A stretch of DNA of 64,000 bases from Mycetocola zhadangensis (GCF_003668565.1 NZ_RCWJ01000002.1:744001-808000); one strand, 5' to 3'; positions 27,394-36,238 are shown, counted from the first letter of the stretch. Translations and numbers: made by a program. Notes: generated by a model from the letters alone, not told the origin.

Positions 27394-27513
27394 GGCTACC
27401 GTTCGATCACGGCACCGCGAAAGTGCGGCACCGGTATCGAGGCTAGAAAGCCCGGAGGAGCAACGCATCCACCTCAGGTATTGCCAGCCGTCGGCCTCAG
27501 GGACCACATTCGT

Positions 27514-28023
27514 TCACAGCGAGAGCATTTTTGCCATGCACACGCTGAACGGTTCGCCGATGTACTTACCGAAGAGCGGAATCTCGGCGAAGCCGGAGCG
27601 GCGATACAGCGCGACGGCCGCGTCGTGCCTGGTGCCCGTCTCGAGGACGATCTGGCGCAGTGAGGCCGCGCGAGCATCGGCTTCCATCCGCGTCAACAGG
27701 TTCGATGCGACACCTCGCCCGCGCGCCTCTTGGCGGACAAACATGCGTTTGAGTTCAGCGACGGCGACGCCCCACGGAACAAGGGCGGCCATCCCAAGCG
27801 CACGGCCGTCCTCGTCCCTGGCGACATATACGCTGACCCCGGGTTGTTCGAGTTCGTCCACATTGAGGAGGAAGGTGTTCTCGGGTGGGTAGAGCGCTTC
27901 AGCGTATGCGGTGCCGAGTGCGAGCAGTTCGACGACGTCTGGCTGGCGGGGCGACTCGATCGACACCCGCACCGTGTGCCGCGTCGAGGATGATTCTGAA
28001 GTGGTCGGCTGCGGCAGGGTCAT
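27514..28023 (-). CDS. GNAT family N-acetyltransferase
   Basis: A 169-residue acetyltransferase (175 if the ATG at 28041 is used). The acetyl-CoA loop is RMFVRQEARGRGVASNLL, with IVLETGTRHDAAVALYRRSG and FAEIPLFGKYIGEP after it, a layout common in this family. The substrate is unknown. Neither possible start has a strong ribosome site. Ends 120 bases after the start of the DedA gene on the same strand. Confidence 0.85.
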   Translation of the reverse strand: MTLPQPTTSESSSTRHTVRVSIESPRQPDVVELLALGTAYAEALYPPENTFLLNVDELEQPGVSVYVARDEDGRALGMAALVPWGVAVAELKRMFVRQEARGRGVASNLLTRMEADARAASLRQIVLETGTRHDAAVALYRRSGFAEIPLFGKYIGEPFSVCMAKMLSL

Positions 28024-28094
28024 CCCGCAAGCAAACCGCATCCCTGTTTCGCCGGTATTACGAGCGGCACAACGTCGTGATAAATCCTGTGCTA

Positions 28095-28379
28095 TCAGGC
28101 CTGCTCGCCGATGGCGAAGCGGACGGCTCCGGCTTCATCGACTTGAGCGTCCAGAATTTTGTCGTCGAGCACGGGTGCGGCGTTCTCGTCGACGAAGATG
28201 CGTGCTCCGCCACTTTCGATTACGGCGTCGGTCGCCTCGGGGGAGCTGGCAACGGCGACAGACAGATCGGTCGATGCTGCGGCCGGGCTGGAGATTCGGA
28301 GACCCGCATCCTCGGTTCCCGTGGTCTGCAGGGTGATGGTCTTGACGATGGTGCTTGCGTTCTCGGTGAGGGTGAGCAT
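28095..28379 (-). CDS. HesB/IscA-like protein lacking the cluster cysteines
   Basis: A 94-residue protein with the HesB/IscA fold (MLTLTENASTIVKTI start, LRISSPAA, GARIFVDENAAPVLDDKILD). Canonical A-type FeS carriers have three cysteines; this one has none, so it cannot bind a cluster the usual way. This Cys-free form is annotated in other actinobacteria, so it is probably not decay. Function unknown. AAGGAAG precedes the ATG. Confidence 0.8.
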   Translation of the reverse strand: MLTLTENASTIVKTITLQTTGTEDAGLRISSPAAASTDLSVAVASSPEATDAVIESGGARIFVDENAAPVLDDKILDAQVDEAGAVRFAIGEQA

Positions 28380-28486
28380 GAGCTTCCTTTGCGATTGGCG
28401 GATACGAGTGTCCTACCATTCCGAACCTGCCAACCGACCTCAAGCTGAGGCCGCCCATTCACACCAAAGACGGAGGTCCGGAAATG

Positions 28487-28523
28487 ACGGATGCCTCCCC
28501 GCCCGAAGGCGAGGAGGCATCCG
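28487..28523. terminator. Hairpin terminator between small genes
   Basis: ACGGATGCCTCC (28487-28498) is perfectly inverted as GGAGGCATCCGT (28512-28523), followed on the plus strand by TTTT. It lies 15 bases past the stop of the GlsB-type gene, which reads on the minus strand. Both arms carry the over-represented GGATGCC word. Confidence 0.8.
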
Positions 28524-28537
28524 TTTTGCGCTTTGAG

Positions 28538-28813
28538 TTATGCGCGGCTGCCACTGCGCGAGTTGCGCGTGACGAGTCCGTAGATGAGGAGCACGACGAT
28601 GGATCCGACGATGGCGGTCAGCCAGGTCGAGATGCTCCAGAATTCAGCCATGTCAATGCCGAACAGCAGGCCGCCAAGCCAACCACCCAGAAGGGCGCCG
28701 ACCACACCGAGAATCAGTGTGATGAACCAGCCGCCGCCCTGCTTGCCAGGAAGAATGGCTTTCGCGATTGCTCCAGCAATCAGACCGAGAAGAAGAAATG
28801 CCAGGAAGCTCAA
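28538..28813 (-). CDS. GlsB/YeaQ/YmgE family membrane protein
   Basis: A 91-residue protein with three hydrophobic helices and the family signature GLIAGAIAKAILPGKQGGGW, then GVVGALLGGWLGG. Known as transglycosylase-associated or stress-response membrane proteins without firm function. The start is TTG at 28813, since GGAGGTGGA lies just before it and homologues begin MSFLAF; the ORF extends upstream without support. Confidence 0.88.
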   Translation of the reverse strand: MSFLAFLLLGLIAGAIAKAILPGKQGGGWFITLILGVVGALLGGWLGGLLFGIDMAEFWSISTWLTAIVGSIVVLLIYGLVTRNSRSGSRA

Positions 28814-28954
28814 GGCTCCACCTCCATTTACTCGTGGACATCCGTTACCGGAGTTCCTTTGACCCGCCCGGTTAGGCTGGTGTAACCCGAGATTACCCCT
28901 TTTGGGCGTTTTCTGAGGAGTTGCTCTTAGTCCTTGCGGAAACAAATTTTTTGC

Positions 28955-28983
28955 GTGACAATTCCGCCTGAGAGGCGTAATGT
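28955..28983 (+). promoter_or_regulatory. Promoter of the DEAD-box helicase gene
   Basis: GTGACA (28955-28960) and TAATGT (28978-28983) are 17 bases apart. Inside the spacer CGCCT and AGGCG form a short dyad. The start codon is 204 bases further on, leaving a leader of about 195 nt. Confidence 0.55.
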
Positions 28984-29186
28984 AGCCAAGTCGGCTCTGG
29001 ACACCGTGGATGTACCGCGGAAGGGTTTGTAAGTCTGGTGGGCCGGTTATACATCGCGAAAACGCGAATTGTATTCACTCTGATGTGAAACGGTCCCGGT
29101 CATCGACTGCTCGGGTATAAGTACGCCGCTGCTCTCTGCTGCGTGCATTTGCGCTTCACGCATGATCTAAAACCCGGAAAGTATCT
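28984..29186 (+). other. Long 5' leader of the helicase mRNA
   Basis: About 200 bases without a credible gene. A hairpin can form from ATACA/TGTAT flanking CGCG-AAAA-CGCG around 29050-29073. GGAAAG precedes the ATG. Long structured leaders are typical of cold-shock helicase and csp messages; that role here is inferred. Confidence 0.5.
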
Positions 29187-31271
29187 ATGCCCAAGAACAA
29201 AAAACCAGCAGGCGGCCGCCCCGCCAGGAATTTCGACCCGAGCTACGCGCGTAAAAGCGGCGGCCCGGCAGGAACGACAACCGGCAGCAGGAGCCCTGGA
29301 CACCGCGGTTACCGCCCGGTCGAGGGTGACGCACCGAAGAAGGCGCGTTGGAACGCCGACGAGCGTGCCGCTCGCCGCCACTCCGACGAGCCCCGCGAAC
29401 AGCGCGCTCCCCGCGACGACCGTTACGACGGCGGCGCACAGGCGAACCGCAGCGAGCGCCCCGCATACAACCGTGGTGAGAACCGGACCGAGCGTCCCGC
29501 GTACGGTCGCGATGATCGTGCACCCCGTGGCGAGCGGACCGAGCGTCCCTCCTATGGTCGCGCCGAGCGCACCGAGCGCACCGAGCGTCCCGCGTACAAC
29601 CGTGGAGAGAACCGGACCGAGCGCCCCTCATACAACCGTGACGACCGCGCTCCGCGGAGTGACCGCGGCGAGCGTCCTGCGTACAACCGTGGTGAGAACC
29701 GGACCGAGCGTCCCGCGTACAACCGTGGTGAGAACCGCACAGAGCGTCCCGCGTACAACCGTGGCGAAAACCGCACCGAACGCCCCGCGTACAACCGTGA
29801 CGACCGTGCCCCTCGCAGCGACCGTGCCGAGCGTCCCGCTTACAACGCTGACCGCCCGTTCACACGCGGCCAGCGCATTGAGCGTCCGTCGACCGGCCGG
29901 GTCTCCTCGGGCCGCGATGACCGCGCACCTCGTCGCGACAGCAACTTCGACCGTCCGCGCCGCGACGCTGGAGTCGACAAGAACTTCTACCCGAACCGCG
30001 ACGCCAAGGGCAACTTCACGCCCGAGGATGACGTAGTACTCGAGCGTCTCGAAGCGCAGGCCACGCTGGCCGTCGACGTCGAGGGCATCTCGTTCTCCGA
30101 CCTCGGCCTTGGCGGAAACATCATCGCCGCCCTTGCAGAGCTCGGCGCACCGAGCCCGTTCCCGATTCAGGCAGCGACCATCCCGGACGTCATTGCCGGC
30201 AAGGACGTCCTCGGCCGCGGCCGCACCGGATCGGGCAAGACCATTGCCTTCGGCGCACCGCTCGTCGAGAAGCTCATGGAGAACGGCGGAGGCAAGAAGC
30301 GTGCCATGGGTCGCAAGCCCCGCGCGCTGATCCTCGCACCGACGCGCGAGCTCGCCCTGCAGATCGACCGTACAGTTCAGCCAATCGCGCGCAGCGTTGG
30401 CCTGTTCACCACCCAGATCTACGGCGGCGTTCCGCAGAACCGTCAGGTGGGCGCCCTTCAGCGCGGCGTCGACATCATTGTCGGTACCCCTGGTCGTATC
30501 GAAGACCTCATCGAGCAGGGACGTCTAGACCTTTCCGAAGTGACCATCACGGTTCTCGACGAGGCTGACCACATGTGTGACCTCGGTTTCCTCGAGCCCG
30601 TGCAGCGCATTCTGCGTCTCACCGCTAACGGCGGCCAGAAGTTGTTGTTCTCGGCCACCCTCGACAAGGGTGTTGCCTCGCTCGTCAAGGAGTTCCTCCC
30701 GTCGCCCGCCGTGCACGAAGTTGCCGGTGAAGACCAGGCCTCTGCGACAATCGACCACCGCGTTCTCGTGGTCGAGCACCGCGACAAGGACCGCATCATC
30801 GAGGAGCTCGCCAACCGCAACGAGAAGACGCTGATCTTCTCGCGCACCCGCGCGTACGCCGAGCGTCTCGCTGACCAGCTCGAGGATGCAGGCATCCGTG
30901 CGGTGTCCCTGCACGGTGACCTGAACCAGGCCCGTCGTACCCGCAACCTCGCGCAACTCACCTCAGGGCGAGTGAACGTGCTCGTTGCGACCGACGTCGC
31001 CGCTCGTGGCATCCACGTTGACGACATCACCCTCGTCATCCAGGCCGACGCGCCAGACGAGTACAAGACGTACCTCCACCGCTCGGGCCGTACGGGCCGC
31101 GCGGGCAAGGTCGGTACCGTCGTCACGATCATCCCGAAGGCGCGTCAGCGTCGCATGACCGACCTGCTCGGTCGCGCTGAGATTGAGGCTGACTACGTTC
31201 AGGCTCGCCCCGGCGACGAGATCATCGAGGAACTCGCTGGTCGCATGACCAACGCGAAGCTCACCGCCTAA
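29187..31271 (+). CDS. DEAD-box ATP-dependent RNA helicase with repeat-rich basic N-terminus
   Basis: A 694-residue helicase. Residues 1-270 are a low-complexity Arg/Asn/Glu/Tyr-rich region in which NRGENRTERP recurs five times and RDDRAPR four or more times. The core then has PFPIQ (about 326), GRGRTGSGKT (about 345), PTRELA, TPGR, DEAD (about 459), SAT, and HRSGRTGRAG (about 635). It likely remodels structured RNA in ribosome assembly or cold adaptation. The repeats sit at the N-terminus, whereas many bacterial homologues carry basic repeats at the C-terminus. Confidence 0.95.
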   Translation: MPKNKKPAGGRPARNFDPSYARKSGGPAGTTTGSRSPGHRGYRPVEGDAPKKARWNADERAARRHSDEPREQRAPRDDRYDGGAQANRSERPAYNRGENRTERPAYGRDDRAPRGERTERPSYGRAERTERTERPAYNRGENRTERPSYNRDDRAPRSDRGERPAYNRGENRTERPAYNRGENRTERPAYNRGENRTERPAYNRDDRAPRSDRAERPAYNADRPFTRGQRIERPSTGRVSSGRDDRAPRRDSNFDRPRRDAGVDKNFYPNRDAKGNFTPEDDVVLERLEAQATLAVDVEGISFSDLGLGGNIIAALAELGAPSPFPIQAATIPDVIAGKDVLGRGRTGSGKTIAFGAPLVEKLMENGGGKKRAMGRKPRALILAPTRELALQIDRTVQPIARSVGLFTTQIYGGVPQNRQVGALQRGVDIIVGTPGRIEDLIEQGRLDLSEVTITVLDEADHMCDLGFLEPVQRILRLTANGGQKLLFSATLDKGVASLVKEFLPSPAVHEVAGEDQASATIDHRVLVVEHRDKDRIIEELANRNEKTLIFSRTRAYAERLADQLEDAGIRAVSLHGDLNQARRTRNLAQLTSGRVNVLVATDVAARGIHVDDITLVIQADAPDEYKTYLHRSGRTGRAGKVGTVVTIIPKARQRRMTDLLGRAEIEADYVQARPGDEIIEELAGRMTNAKLTA
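29455..29850 (+). repeat. Coding tandem repeats in the helicase N-terminus
   Basis: A 36-base unit encoding NRGENRTERPAY occurs singly near 29470 and 29597 and three times in tandem around 29686-29793, with related RDDRAPR units between. Codon differences between copies show the array is not brand new, but the three tandem copies are close enough to change by slippage or recombination. Confidence 0.8.
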
Positions 31272-31286
31272 CAGCAGAGCATCCCC

Positions 31287-31340
31287 GAAACGCCCGTTTC
31301 GAACGAGAGTCCTCCGGCTCTTGTCTGAAACGGGCGTTTT
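31287..31340 (+). terminator. Terminator after the helicase gene
   Basis: AAACGCCCGTTTC (31288-31300) is perfectly inverted as GAAACGGGCGTTT (31327-31339) and ends in a T-run. GAGAG/CTCT extends pairing within the loop. It starts 16 bases after the stop. Confidence 0.88.
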
Positions 31341-31397
31341 CGCGTTAAAAGAACGCGGCCGTTCACGAGCTTCACATCCGCTCGCCTTTTCGATTAG

Positions 31398-32975
31398 CTA
31401 GAACAGTGTTGCCTGCTCTGTCGACGGCAGAATGCGCGCGCCTGTCGAACCGTCATCACTCGCAAAGGCAACCCGTTCGCCCGCGTCATTGCGTAGCATT
31501 CCGAGCGCTTTCGAACGGATGCCTCCGGTCGCCGGATCTTCGCGGCCCCGCTCCAGGCCGTGCGCGCGGATCAGCGGAGAAATGCGTGCGGCCAGCCACG
31601 TGCGGTACTCCTTCGGTGCATACTGGCCGCGGGCGTAGAGCTCGGTGTACTTCGGCACGAGCTCAGGATGCTGACGCTGGAGCCAGTGCATGAACCACGG
31701 TTTCACTCCCGGTTTGAGGTAGAGGGAGCTGAACAGCACGCTCGTTCCGCCCGCTTCCTTCACCCGCCGCAGCGCCTCGTCGAGGTGTGCCTTGGTGTCG
31801 GTGAGGTAAGGGAGGATCGGCATCAGGAACACGCTGCAATCCAGTCCGGCGTTGCGGACAGCGGTCACTGTGGCGAGGCGTGCTTTCGCTGACGGGGTGC
31901 CCGGTTCGATCGACTTCTGCAGTTCGTCGTCGTAGATCGCGATCGACATGGCGAGGTCGACTGGCACCGTTTGGGCCACCTCGGCGAGCAGCGGCAGGTC
32001 GCGACGGAGCAGCGTGCCCTTGGTGAGGATGGACAGCGGTGTGCCGGAGTGCGCCAGGCTCTCGATGATGCCCGGCATCAGTGCGTAGCGGCCCTCCGCT
32101 CGCTGATACGGGTCGGTGTTGGTGCCGAGCGCCACCGGGTACCTTCCCCAGCTCGGCTTTGCGACTTCCTTGGCGAGCACGTCGGCCACATTGATCTTCA
32201 CGACGACCTGGTTATCGAAGTCGTCGCCGGCGTTGAAGTCGAGATAGGTGTGGGTGGGGCGCGCGAAGCAATTGTGGCTGATGACGCCGTTTGCAATGAA
32301 GTCGCCGGTGCCCGTGGTGATGTCGACCATGTCGATCTCGGAGCCGAGGTCTTCGATGGAGAGGATGCGCAGCCCGTTGTTGGTCCTGACGACCTCTTCG
32401 ATAATCGATGCTGGATCGTTGATCTCGTTCACACTCTGCCCGAACCCGAGCAATGATTCCTTCAGGGTGAGTGTCGGTCGCTGGCTGCCGTCGGTCGCGC
32501 GCTGCACATACTTCCACCCGCGTTCTGTGAGAAAGCGATGATCGCCACTTGCGGTGATCTCGGTTCCATCGGCGAGGGTGATGCGGAACCCGCGCTTTAC
32601 CGTGTTCCACGCTGCGAGAACCGGTGTCCTCACGTAGCGCCGGTAGGAACCGCGAGTCTTGGTTCCCATTACCTCGTCGCCGACCTCGACCAGCCGCAAC
32701 GGCTTTTGGCGGCCGTCAGCCATCAGGATCGGGGTGTCGGGGTCTAGGCAATAGACGCAGGCATGACTGCAGCCTCGGTAGGGGTTGATCGTCCAGCCGA
32801 ACGGCATCTCAGATTGGCGCGGCACCTTGTTGAGCGCGGACTTCGCGAGCACCTCGTGAAAGGTCACTCCGGCGAAGTCCGGCGTCTGGACGCTGCGAAC
32901 AAGGTTGTTGAGCTTGGCCAGCCCTGGCAGGGCCGACGGCTCCTCCGTGCCGAGTTGCTGGCCGTTCCACCTCAT
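31398..32975 (-). CDS. Rv2578c-family radical SAM protein with an in-frame mini-intein
   Basis: A 525-residue precursor. The exteins form a radical SAM enzyme of the Rv2578c family; Cys69 and Cys73 (GCSHACVY) need a third cysteine to make CX3CX2C. At that point an intein of 160 residues (76-235) interrupts: it begins CLDPDTPILMADG, has GDHRFL as block B, DFIANG as block F, and ends VISHN before Cys236. Splicing joins ACVY to CFARPTHTYLD and completes the FeS motif. Mature length is about 365 residues. TCTAAT six bases before the ATG hints at a leaderless start. Enzyme substrate unknown. Confidence 0.93.
   Translation of the reverse strand: MRWNGQQLGTEEPSALPGLAKLNNLVRSVQTPDFAGVTFHEVLAKSALNKVPRQSEMPFGWTINPYRGCSHACVYCLDPDTPILMADGRQKPLRLVEVGDEVMGTKTRGSYRRYVRTPVLAAWNTVKRGFRITLADGTEITASGDHRFLTERGWKYVQRATDGSQRPTLTLKESLLGFGQSVNEINDPASIIEEVVRTNNGLRILSIEDLGSEIDMVDITTGTGDFIANGVISHNCFARPTHTYLDFNAGDDFDNQVVVKINVADVLAKEVAKPSWGRYPVALGTNTDPYQRAEGRYALMPGIIESLAHSGTPLSILTKGTLLRRDLPLLAEVAQTVPVDLAMSIAIYDDELQKSIEPGTPSAKARLATVTAVRNAGLDCSVFLMPILPYLTDTKAHLDEALRRVKEAGGTSVLFSSLYLKPGVKPWFMHWLQRQHPELVPKYTELYARGQYAPKEYRTWLAARISPLIRAHGLERGREDPATGGIRSKALGMLRNDAGERVAFASDDGSTGARILPSTEQATLF
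32271..32750 (-). mobile_element. Mini-intein (no homing endonuclease)
   Basis: Codes residues 76-235 of the radical SAM precursor. Splicing residues are Cys1, the block B His in GDHRFL, penultimate His and terminal Asn (SHN), and extein Cys+1. At 160 residues it has only the splicing domains; there is no room for a LAGLIDADG endonuclease, so it can no longer home by itself. Intein-containing Rv2578c proteins are known in actinobacteria. Confidence 0.92.
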
Positions 32976-33060
32976 GCACCCATTAGAACATGGATTCGAC
33001 GAAAATCACCCCGCTAACGGTGGTGATGCACAAAGTCGTTCTACTGTCCCTCGCCGCCAC

Positions 33061-33870
33061 CTACGGGACTTGCGCTGCGGCAACGATCAATGCAGCGCCG
33101 ACCGACCAGAAAGAGGCGATGAACACTCCGTCGCGGACGCGGAACGGCACGAGGTACCGCTCCGTTCGGAACTGATGGGCACCGAAGGCTCGAGAATCCA
33201 TGGCCAGGGCGACGCGCTCCGCATGTCGGATCGCCCCGACGAGCAGGGGCACGACGTATCCGAGGTAGCGTCGCAGACCGGCGATCGGGCCTCGGCCTCC
33301 GGACACCCCACGCACCCGATGGGCCTGGCGAATGCCACCAAGCTCGTGCCGGAACCGCGGCACAAAACGGTACGCCGCGAGCGCGGTGTACCCGATCCGA
33401 TAGGGCACGTGAAGCTGCTGCACGAGCGCCCGCACCAGGTCAGGACCGGTCATCGTGAGCCCCGAGATCAGGGCGAGTGCGAGCAGCGCCCCGAGACGGC
33501 AGGCTGTGGCGAGCCCGATCAGCCAGGCTCCGAGGTAGAAACGGTACTCGCCGATTTGAAACAGGAGAAGCGTGTCGTCGACACGCGTGGCATCCGTCCA
33601 CAGGGCAAAACTCACCGACAGCACCGCAACCACGGCTGGGAGGCCGAGCCACAGCGCCATCGCCATGCGGGGAGTGAGTCGAGCGCCCGCTGTGATGAGC
33701 AGCAGGGCAAAACAGAGAAATGCGAGCGGCGTTGCGATGTCGCGCACGAACAGAAGGTAGACCATGAACGGCAGCGGACCGGCGATCTTTGCCAGCGGAT
33801 TGAGCCAGTGCAGGAAGTGCCGCGCCGTCACGCCGGGGCGGGCCGAATACGGGTCGAGCGCCCCGCTCAT
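33061..33870 (-). CDS. ykoC: ECF transporter T component (EcfT/CbiQ, YkoC-like)
   Basis: A 269-residue membrane protein with four to six helices and the coupling-helix motif YTALAAYRFVPRF, then AMDSRAFGAHQFRTER, typical of EcfT. It links the ATPase to the substrate-binding subunit of an energy-coupling-factor importer. ATGA overlap with the ATPase gene upstream (33867-33870). Part of a ykoE-ykoD-ykoC-type operon. Confidence 0.88.
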   Translation of the reverse strand: MSGALDPYSARPGVTARHFLHWLNPLAKIAGPLPFMVYLLFVRDIATPLAFLCFALLLITAGARLTPRMAMALWLGLPAVVAVLSVSFALWTDATRVDDTLLLFQIGEYRFYLGAWLIGLATACRLGALLALALISGLTMTGPDLVRALVQQLHVPYRIGYTALAAYRFVPRFRHELGGIRQAHRVRGVSGGRGPIAGLRRYLGYVVPLLVGAIRHAERVALAMDSRAFGAHQFRTERYLVPFRVRDGVFIASFWSVGAALIVAAAQVP

Positions 33871-35594
33871 TCGATGCTCTCTGGAAGGTCAGCGATCCGG
33901 GTGAGAGTGCTCCACGACGGATGACTCGTCACACCCCGCATCGCTCGCGCGAGTGGAGGGAGGGAGAGCCCCGCGCGCTCGAGCAACTCCTGGTCGCCGA
34001 GAATGTCCCCGGCCGCACCAAACGCCAGCAGGCGCCCATCGTGCATCACAGCGACGTGGCTCGCATACTCCGCGACCAGCTGCAGGTCGTGGGTAACCGT
34101 GATCACCGTCGTGCCAGAACGATGAAGTCCTGACAGCAGAGCGAGCAGCTCATTCGCGCGCTCACGATCCTGGCCGAACGTCGGCTCATCGAGCACGAGT
34201 ACCGGCGCGCCCGTGATCAGTGCGGTGCCGACAGACAGCCGGCGTTTCTGCCCGCCGGAGAGCAGGAATGGGTGTGCATCTCGTAACCGTTCAAGCCCGA
34301 ACCGCTCGAGCATGACGGCTACCCGCACCTCAATCTCAGCGTCGCTCAACCCCGGCGTCGACCGCCGCCGCACCCGCAACCCGTGAGCCAGTTCATCAAA
34401 CACGGTGTTCTCAAGAAACTGATGTTCCGGGTTCTGGAACACGAACCCGACATGTTCGGCCAACGCCCGGGCATCACTCGTCGCCGGATCCAGATCGCCG
34501 ATCCGAACCGTTCCTCTCGGCGGAGCAACCACTCCAGCCAGCGCCTGCACAAGTGTCGTCTTGCCGGCGCCGTTTGCGCCGATCACCGTGACGAAGTCCC
34601 CCGCACCGATCTCGAGCGAGACGTCGTGCAGAATCCGGGTTTTGGCCCGCGTCACCGTCAGGTTGCGCACGGCAACAGCGACGTCGCCGGTTGCGTTTGA
34701 GGATTTCGGTGTGTTCGCGGGGCGGACGGGAAGAGAGCGGATGCCATTGAGCATGTTCGCGAGCTCATCCGGGGTGAGCGGGAGCGAATCGAGTTCGATG
34801 CCGCCGCGGCGCAGGCGGAGACCCGCGAGCGTTGCCACCGGTAGCCACACGCCGAGCGCGGCGAGCTCCTCAGCCGAGCCGGCCAGCACCTCTCGAGTCG
34901 GACCCGAGACAGCAAGCGCCCCATCGCCATCGAGGACAACCACCCGGTCGACAAGGTCGATGGCCGCGTCGAGGTTGTGTTCGATCAGCACGACCGCGTG
35001 GGTGCCCGCGGCCGCGATATCGCCGAGAACGGCGTAAACGTCACGGATTCCGACCGGGTCGAGGTTCGCTGTCGGTTCGTCCAGCACGAGGATCGGGGTG
35101 TCCATGGCCAGGGCACAGGCGATGGCCAGTCGTTGTTTTCCTCCGCCGGACAGCACATCCGGGTTGTCGAGGCGACGTTCCCAGAGCCCGACGGCGCGTA
35201 ACGCATGCTCGGAGCGCTCAAGCACCTCGGCGACGGGCAGCAGCAGGTTCTCGGGGCCGAAGCAGACTTCGTCGAGAACTGTGCCCGTCACGATTTGCGC
35301 GTCCGGGTCCTGGAAGACCATCGCGACCTCTTGCGACAAACGCGACACAGGAGCATCCGTCGTTCGAATTCCATTGACGGTGACGAAGCCGGTCATCGTC
35401 GCTGCAAGCGCGTGTGGGACCAGTCCGTTGAGTGCAAGTGCGAGCGTCGACTTGCCGCAGCCAGACGGCCCAAGGACAAGGACAACCTCGCCCCGTGCGA
35501 CGTCGAAACTCACCCCGTTTGGCCGGTTCTCGGTGCGTTCGTCATAACGGACGCGCAGATCACTCAGCCGCAGGGCAGGGTCGGTTTTCGGCAT
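33867..35594 (-). CDS. ykoD: ECF transporter dual ATPase (YkoD-like)
   Basis: A 575-residue fusion of two ABC ATPases. The first has Walker A GPSGCGKST and signature LSGGGKQRLAIA; the second has GANGAGKTT and LSGGQKRRLSVG; both have intact Walker B (VLDEPT). It energises an ECF importer. It lies eight bases after the S-component gene and overlaps the T-component gene. The order S-A-T with a fused ATPase matches YkoEDC, the HMP/thiamine importer. Confidence 0.93.
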   Translation of the reverse strand: MPKTDPALRLSDLRVRYDERTENRPNGVSFDVARGEVVLVLGPSGCGKSTLALALNGLVPHALAATMTGFVTVNGIRTTDAPVSRLSQEVAMVFQDPDAQIVTGTVLDEVCFGPENLLLPVAEVLERSEHALRAVGLWERRLDNPDVLSGGGKQRLAIACALAMDTPILVLDEPTANLDPVGIRDVYAVLGDIAAAGTHAVVLIEHNLDAAIDLVDRVVVLDGDGALAVSGPTREVLAGSAEELAALGVWLPVATLAGLRLRRGGIELDSLPLTPDELANMLNGIRSLPVRPANTPKSSNATGDVAVAVRNLTVTRAKTRILHDVSLEIGAGDFVTVIGANGAGKTTLVQALAGVVAPPRGTVRIGDLDPATSDARALAEHVGFVFQNPEHQFLENTVFDELAHGLRVRRRSTPGLSDAEIEVRVAVMLERFGLERLRDAHPFLLSGGQKRRLSVGTALITGAPVLVLDEPTFGQDRERANELLALLSGLHRSGTTVITVTHDLQLVAEYASHVAVMHDGRLLAFGAAGDILGDQELLERAGLSLPPLARAMRGVTSHPSWSTLTRIADLPESIE

Positions 35595-35602
35595 TCAGCG
35601 GA

Positions 35603-36178
35603 TCACGAGGTGGGAAGCGGAGCGCGCCGGTCGACCTCACGCTGCAGGCCGCGGGCCACTCCGGTCTTGTCGATGCGGGCGGCGAGAATTCGGCCGAGCC
35701 AGGTGAAGATCATCGGGCTCACAACAAAGAGGCCGAAGTACACGATGTTGGCCAGGGGTTCGAACTTTTCGGCACCAATCGCGACGAACACGCCGGCACC
35801 GAAGATCAGACCGGCGATCGCGGCCGCCAGGTAGAAGACCCACCCTCGCCAGTAGCGATAGCGTCCGATCAGGAATGGCACCTCCTGCAGGAGCCCGATC
35901 GCGAGTCCGGCGCCGAAGTAACGCAGGAACCATTGGGGGCTGAACGCTGCGGCGATGAGTCCGGCGAACAGTCCGGTGAGAAGAGCCACTCCGCCGCGGC
36001 GGAGCAGCGACTGCGACACGACACCTGGCAGGAAGTACACGCCGACGAGGGAGCCATACAGGATCGGCACTGCCGCGGACATCACTCCGTTGAGGTAGCC
36101 GCTGACCACGAACACCAGTCCGCCAGCAACACCGATGGCCGCGCAGGTGAGCAGAAGGCGGGTGCTCACATTTCGCAT
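35603..36178 (-). CDS. ykoE: ECF transporter S component, YkoE family
   Basis: A 191-residue membrane protein with about six helices, of the YkoE type (GGLVFVVSGYLNGVM, FSPQWFLRYFGAGLAIGLLQ, EVPFL). In Bacillus the YkoEDC system imports thiamine or its HMP moiety. No TPP-riboswitch sequence is visible upstream, so regulation must differ. A palindrome at 36221-36238 may be the operator. Substrate assignment is by family only. Confidence 0.82.
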   Translation of the reverse strand: MRNVSTRLLLTCAAIGVAGGLVFVVSGYLNGVMSAAVPILYGSLVGVYFLPGVVSQSLLRRGGVALLTGLFAGLIAAAFSPQWFLRYFGAGLAIGLLQEVPFLIGRYRYWRGWVFYLAAAIAGLIFGAGVFVAIGAEKFEPLANIVYFGLFVVSPMIFTWLGRILAARIDKTGVARGLQREVDRRAPLPTS

Positions 36179-36220
36179 GGGGCTCTCGGTTCGGGTCGCG
36201 GCTGTGCTGAAAAATGAAGT

Positions 36221-36238
36221 ACTGAGGTCACCCTAAGT
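36221..36238 (-). promoter_or_regulatory. Candidate operator upstream of the ECF operon
   Basis: ACTGAGG (36221-36227) and CCTAAGT (36232-36238) form an inverted repeat with one mismatch around TCAC, 43 bases before the ykoE-like start. It does not match the 19-base DtxR iron box or a TPP riboswitch. Binding protein unknown. Confidence 0.4.

Noticed and set aside
29455-29850. CRISPR-like array
   Set aside because: Repeats are in frame within the helicase and there are no unique spacers of constant length.
36221-36238. DtxR iron box
   Set aside because: The arms are only four bases apart; the DtxR site needs a 19-base dyad with a longer centre.
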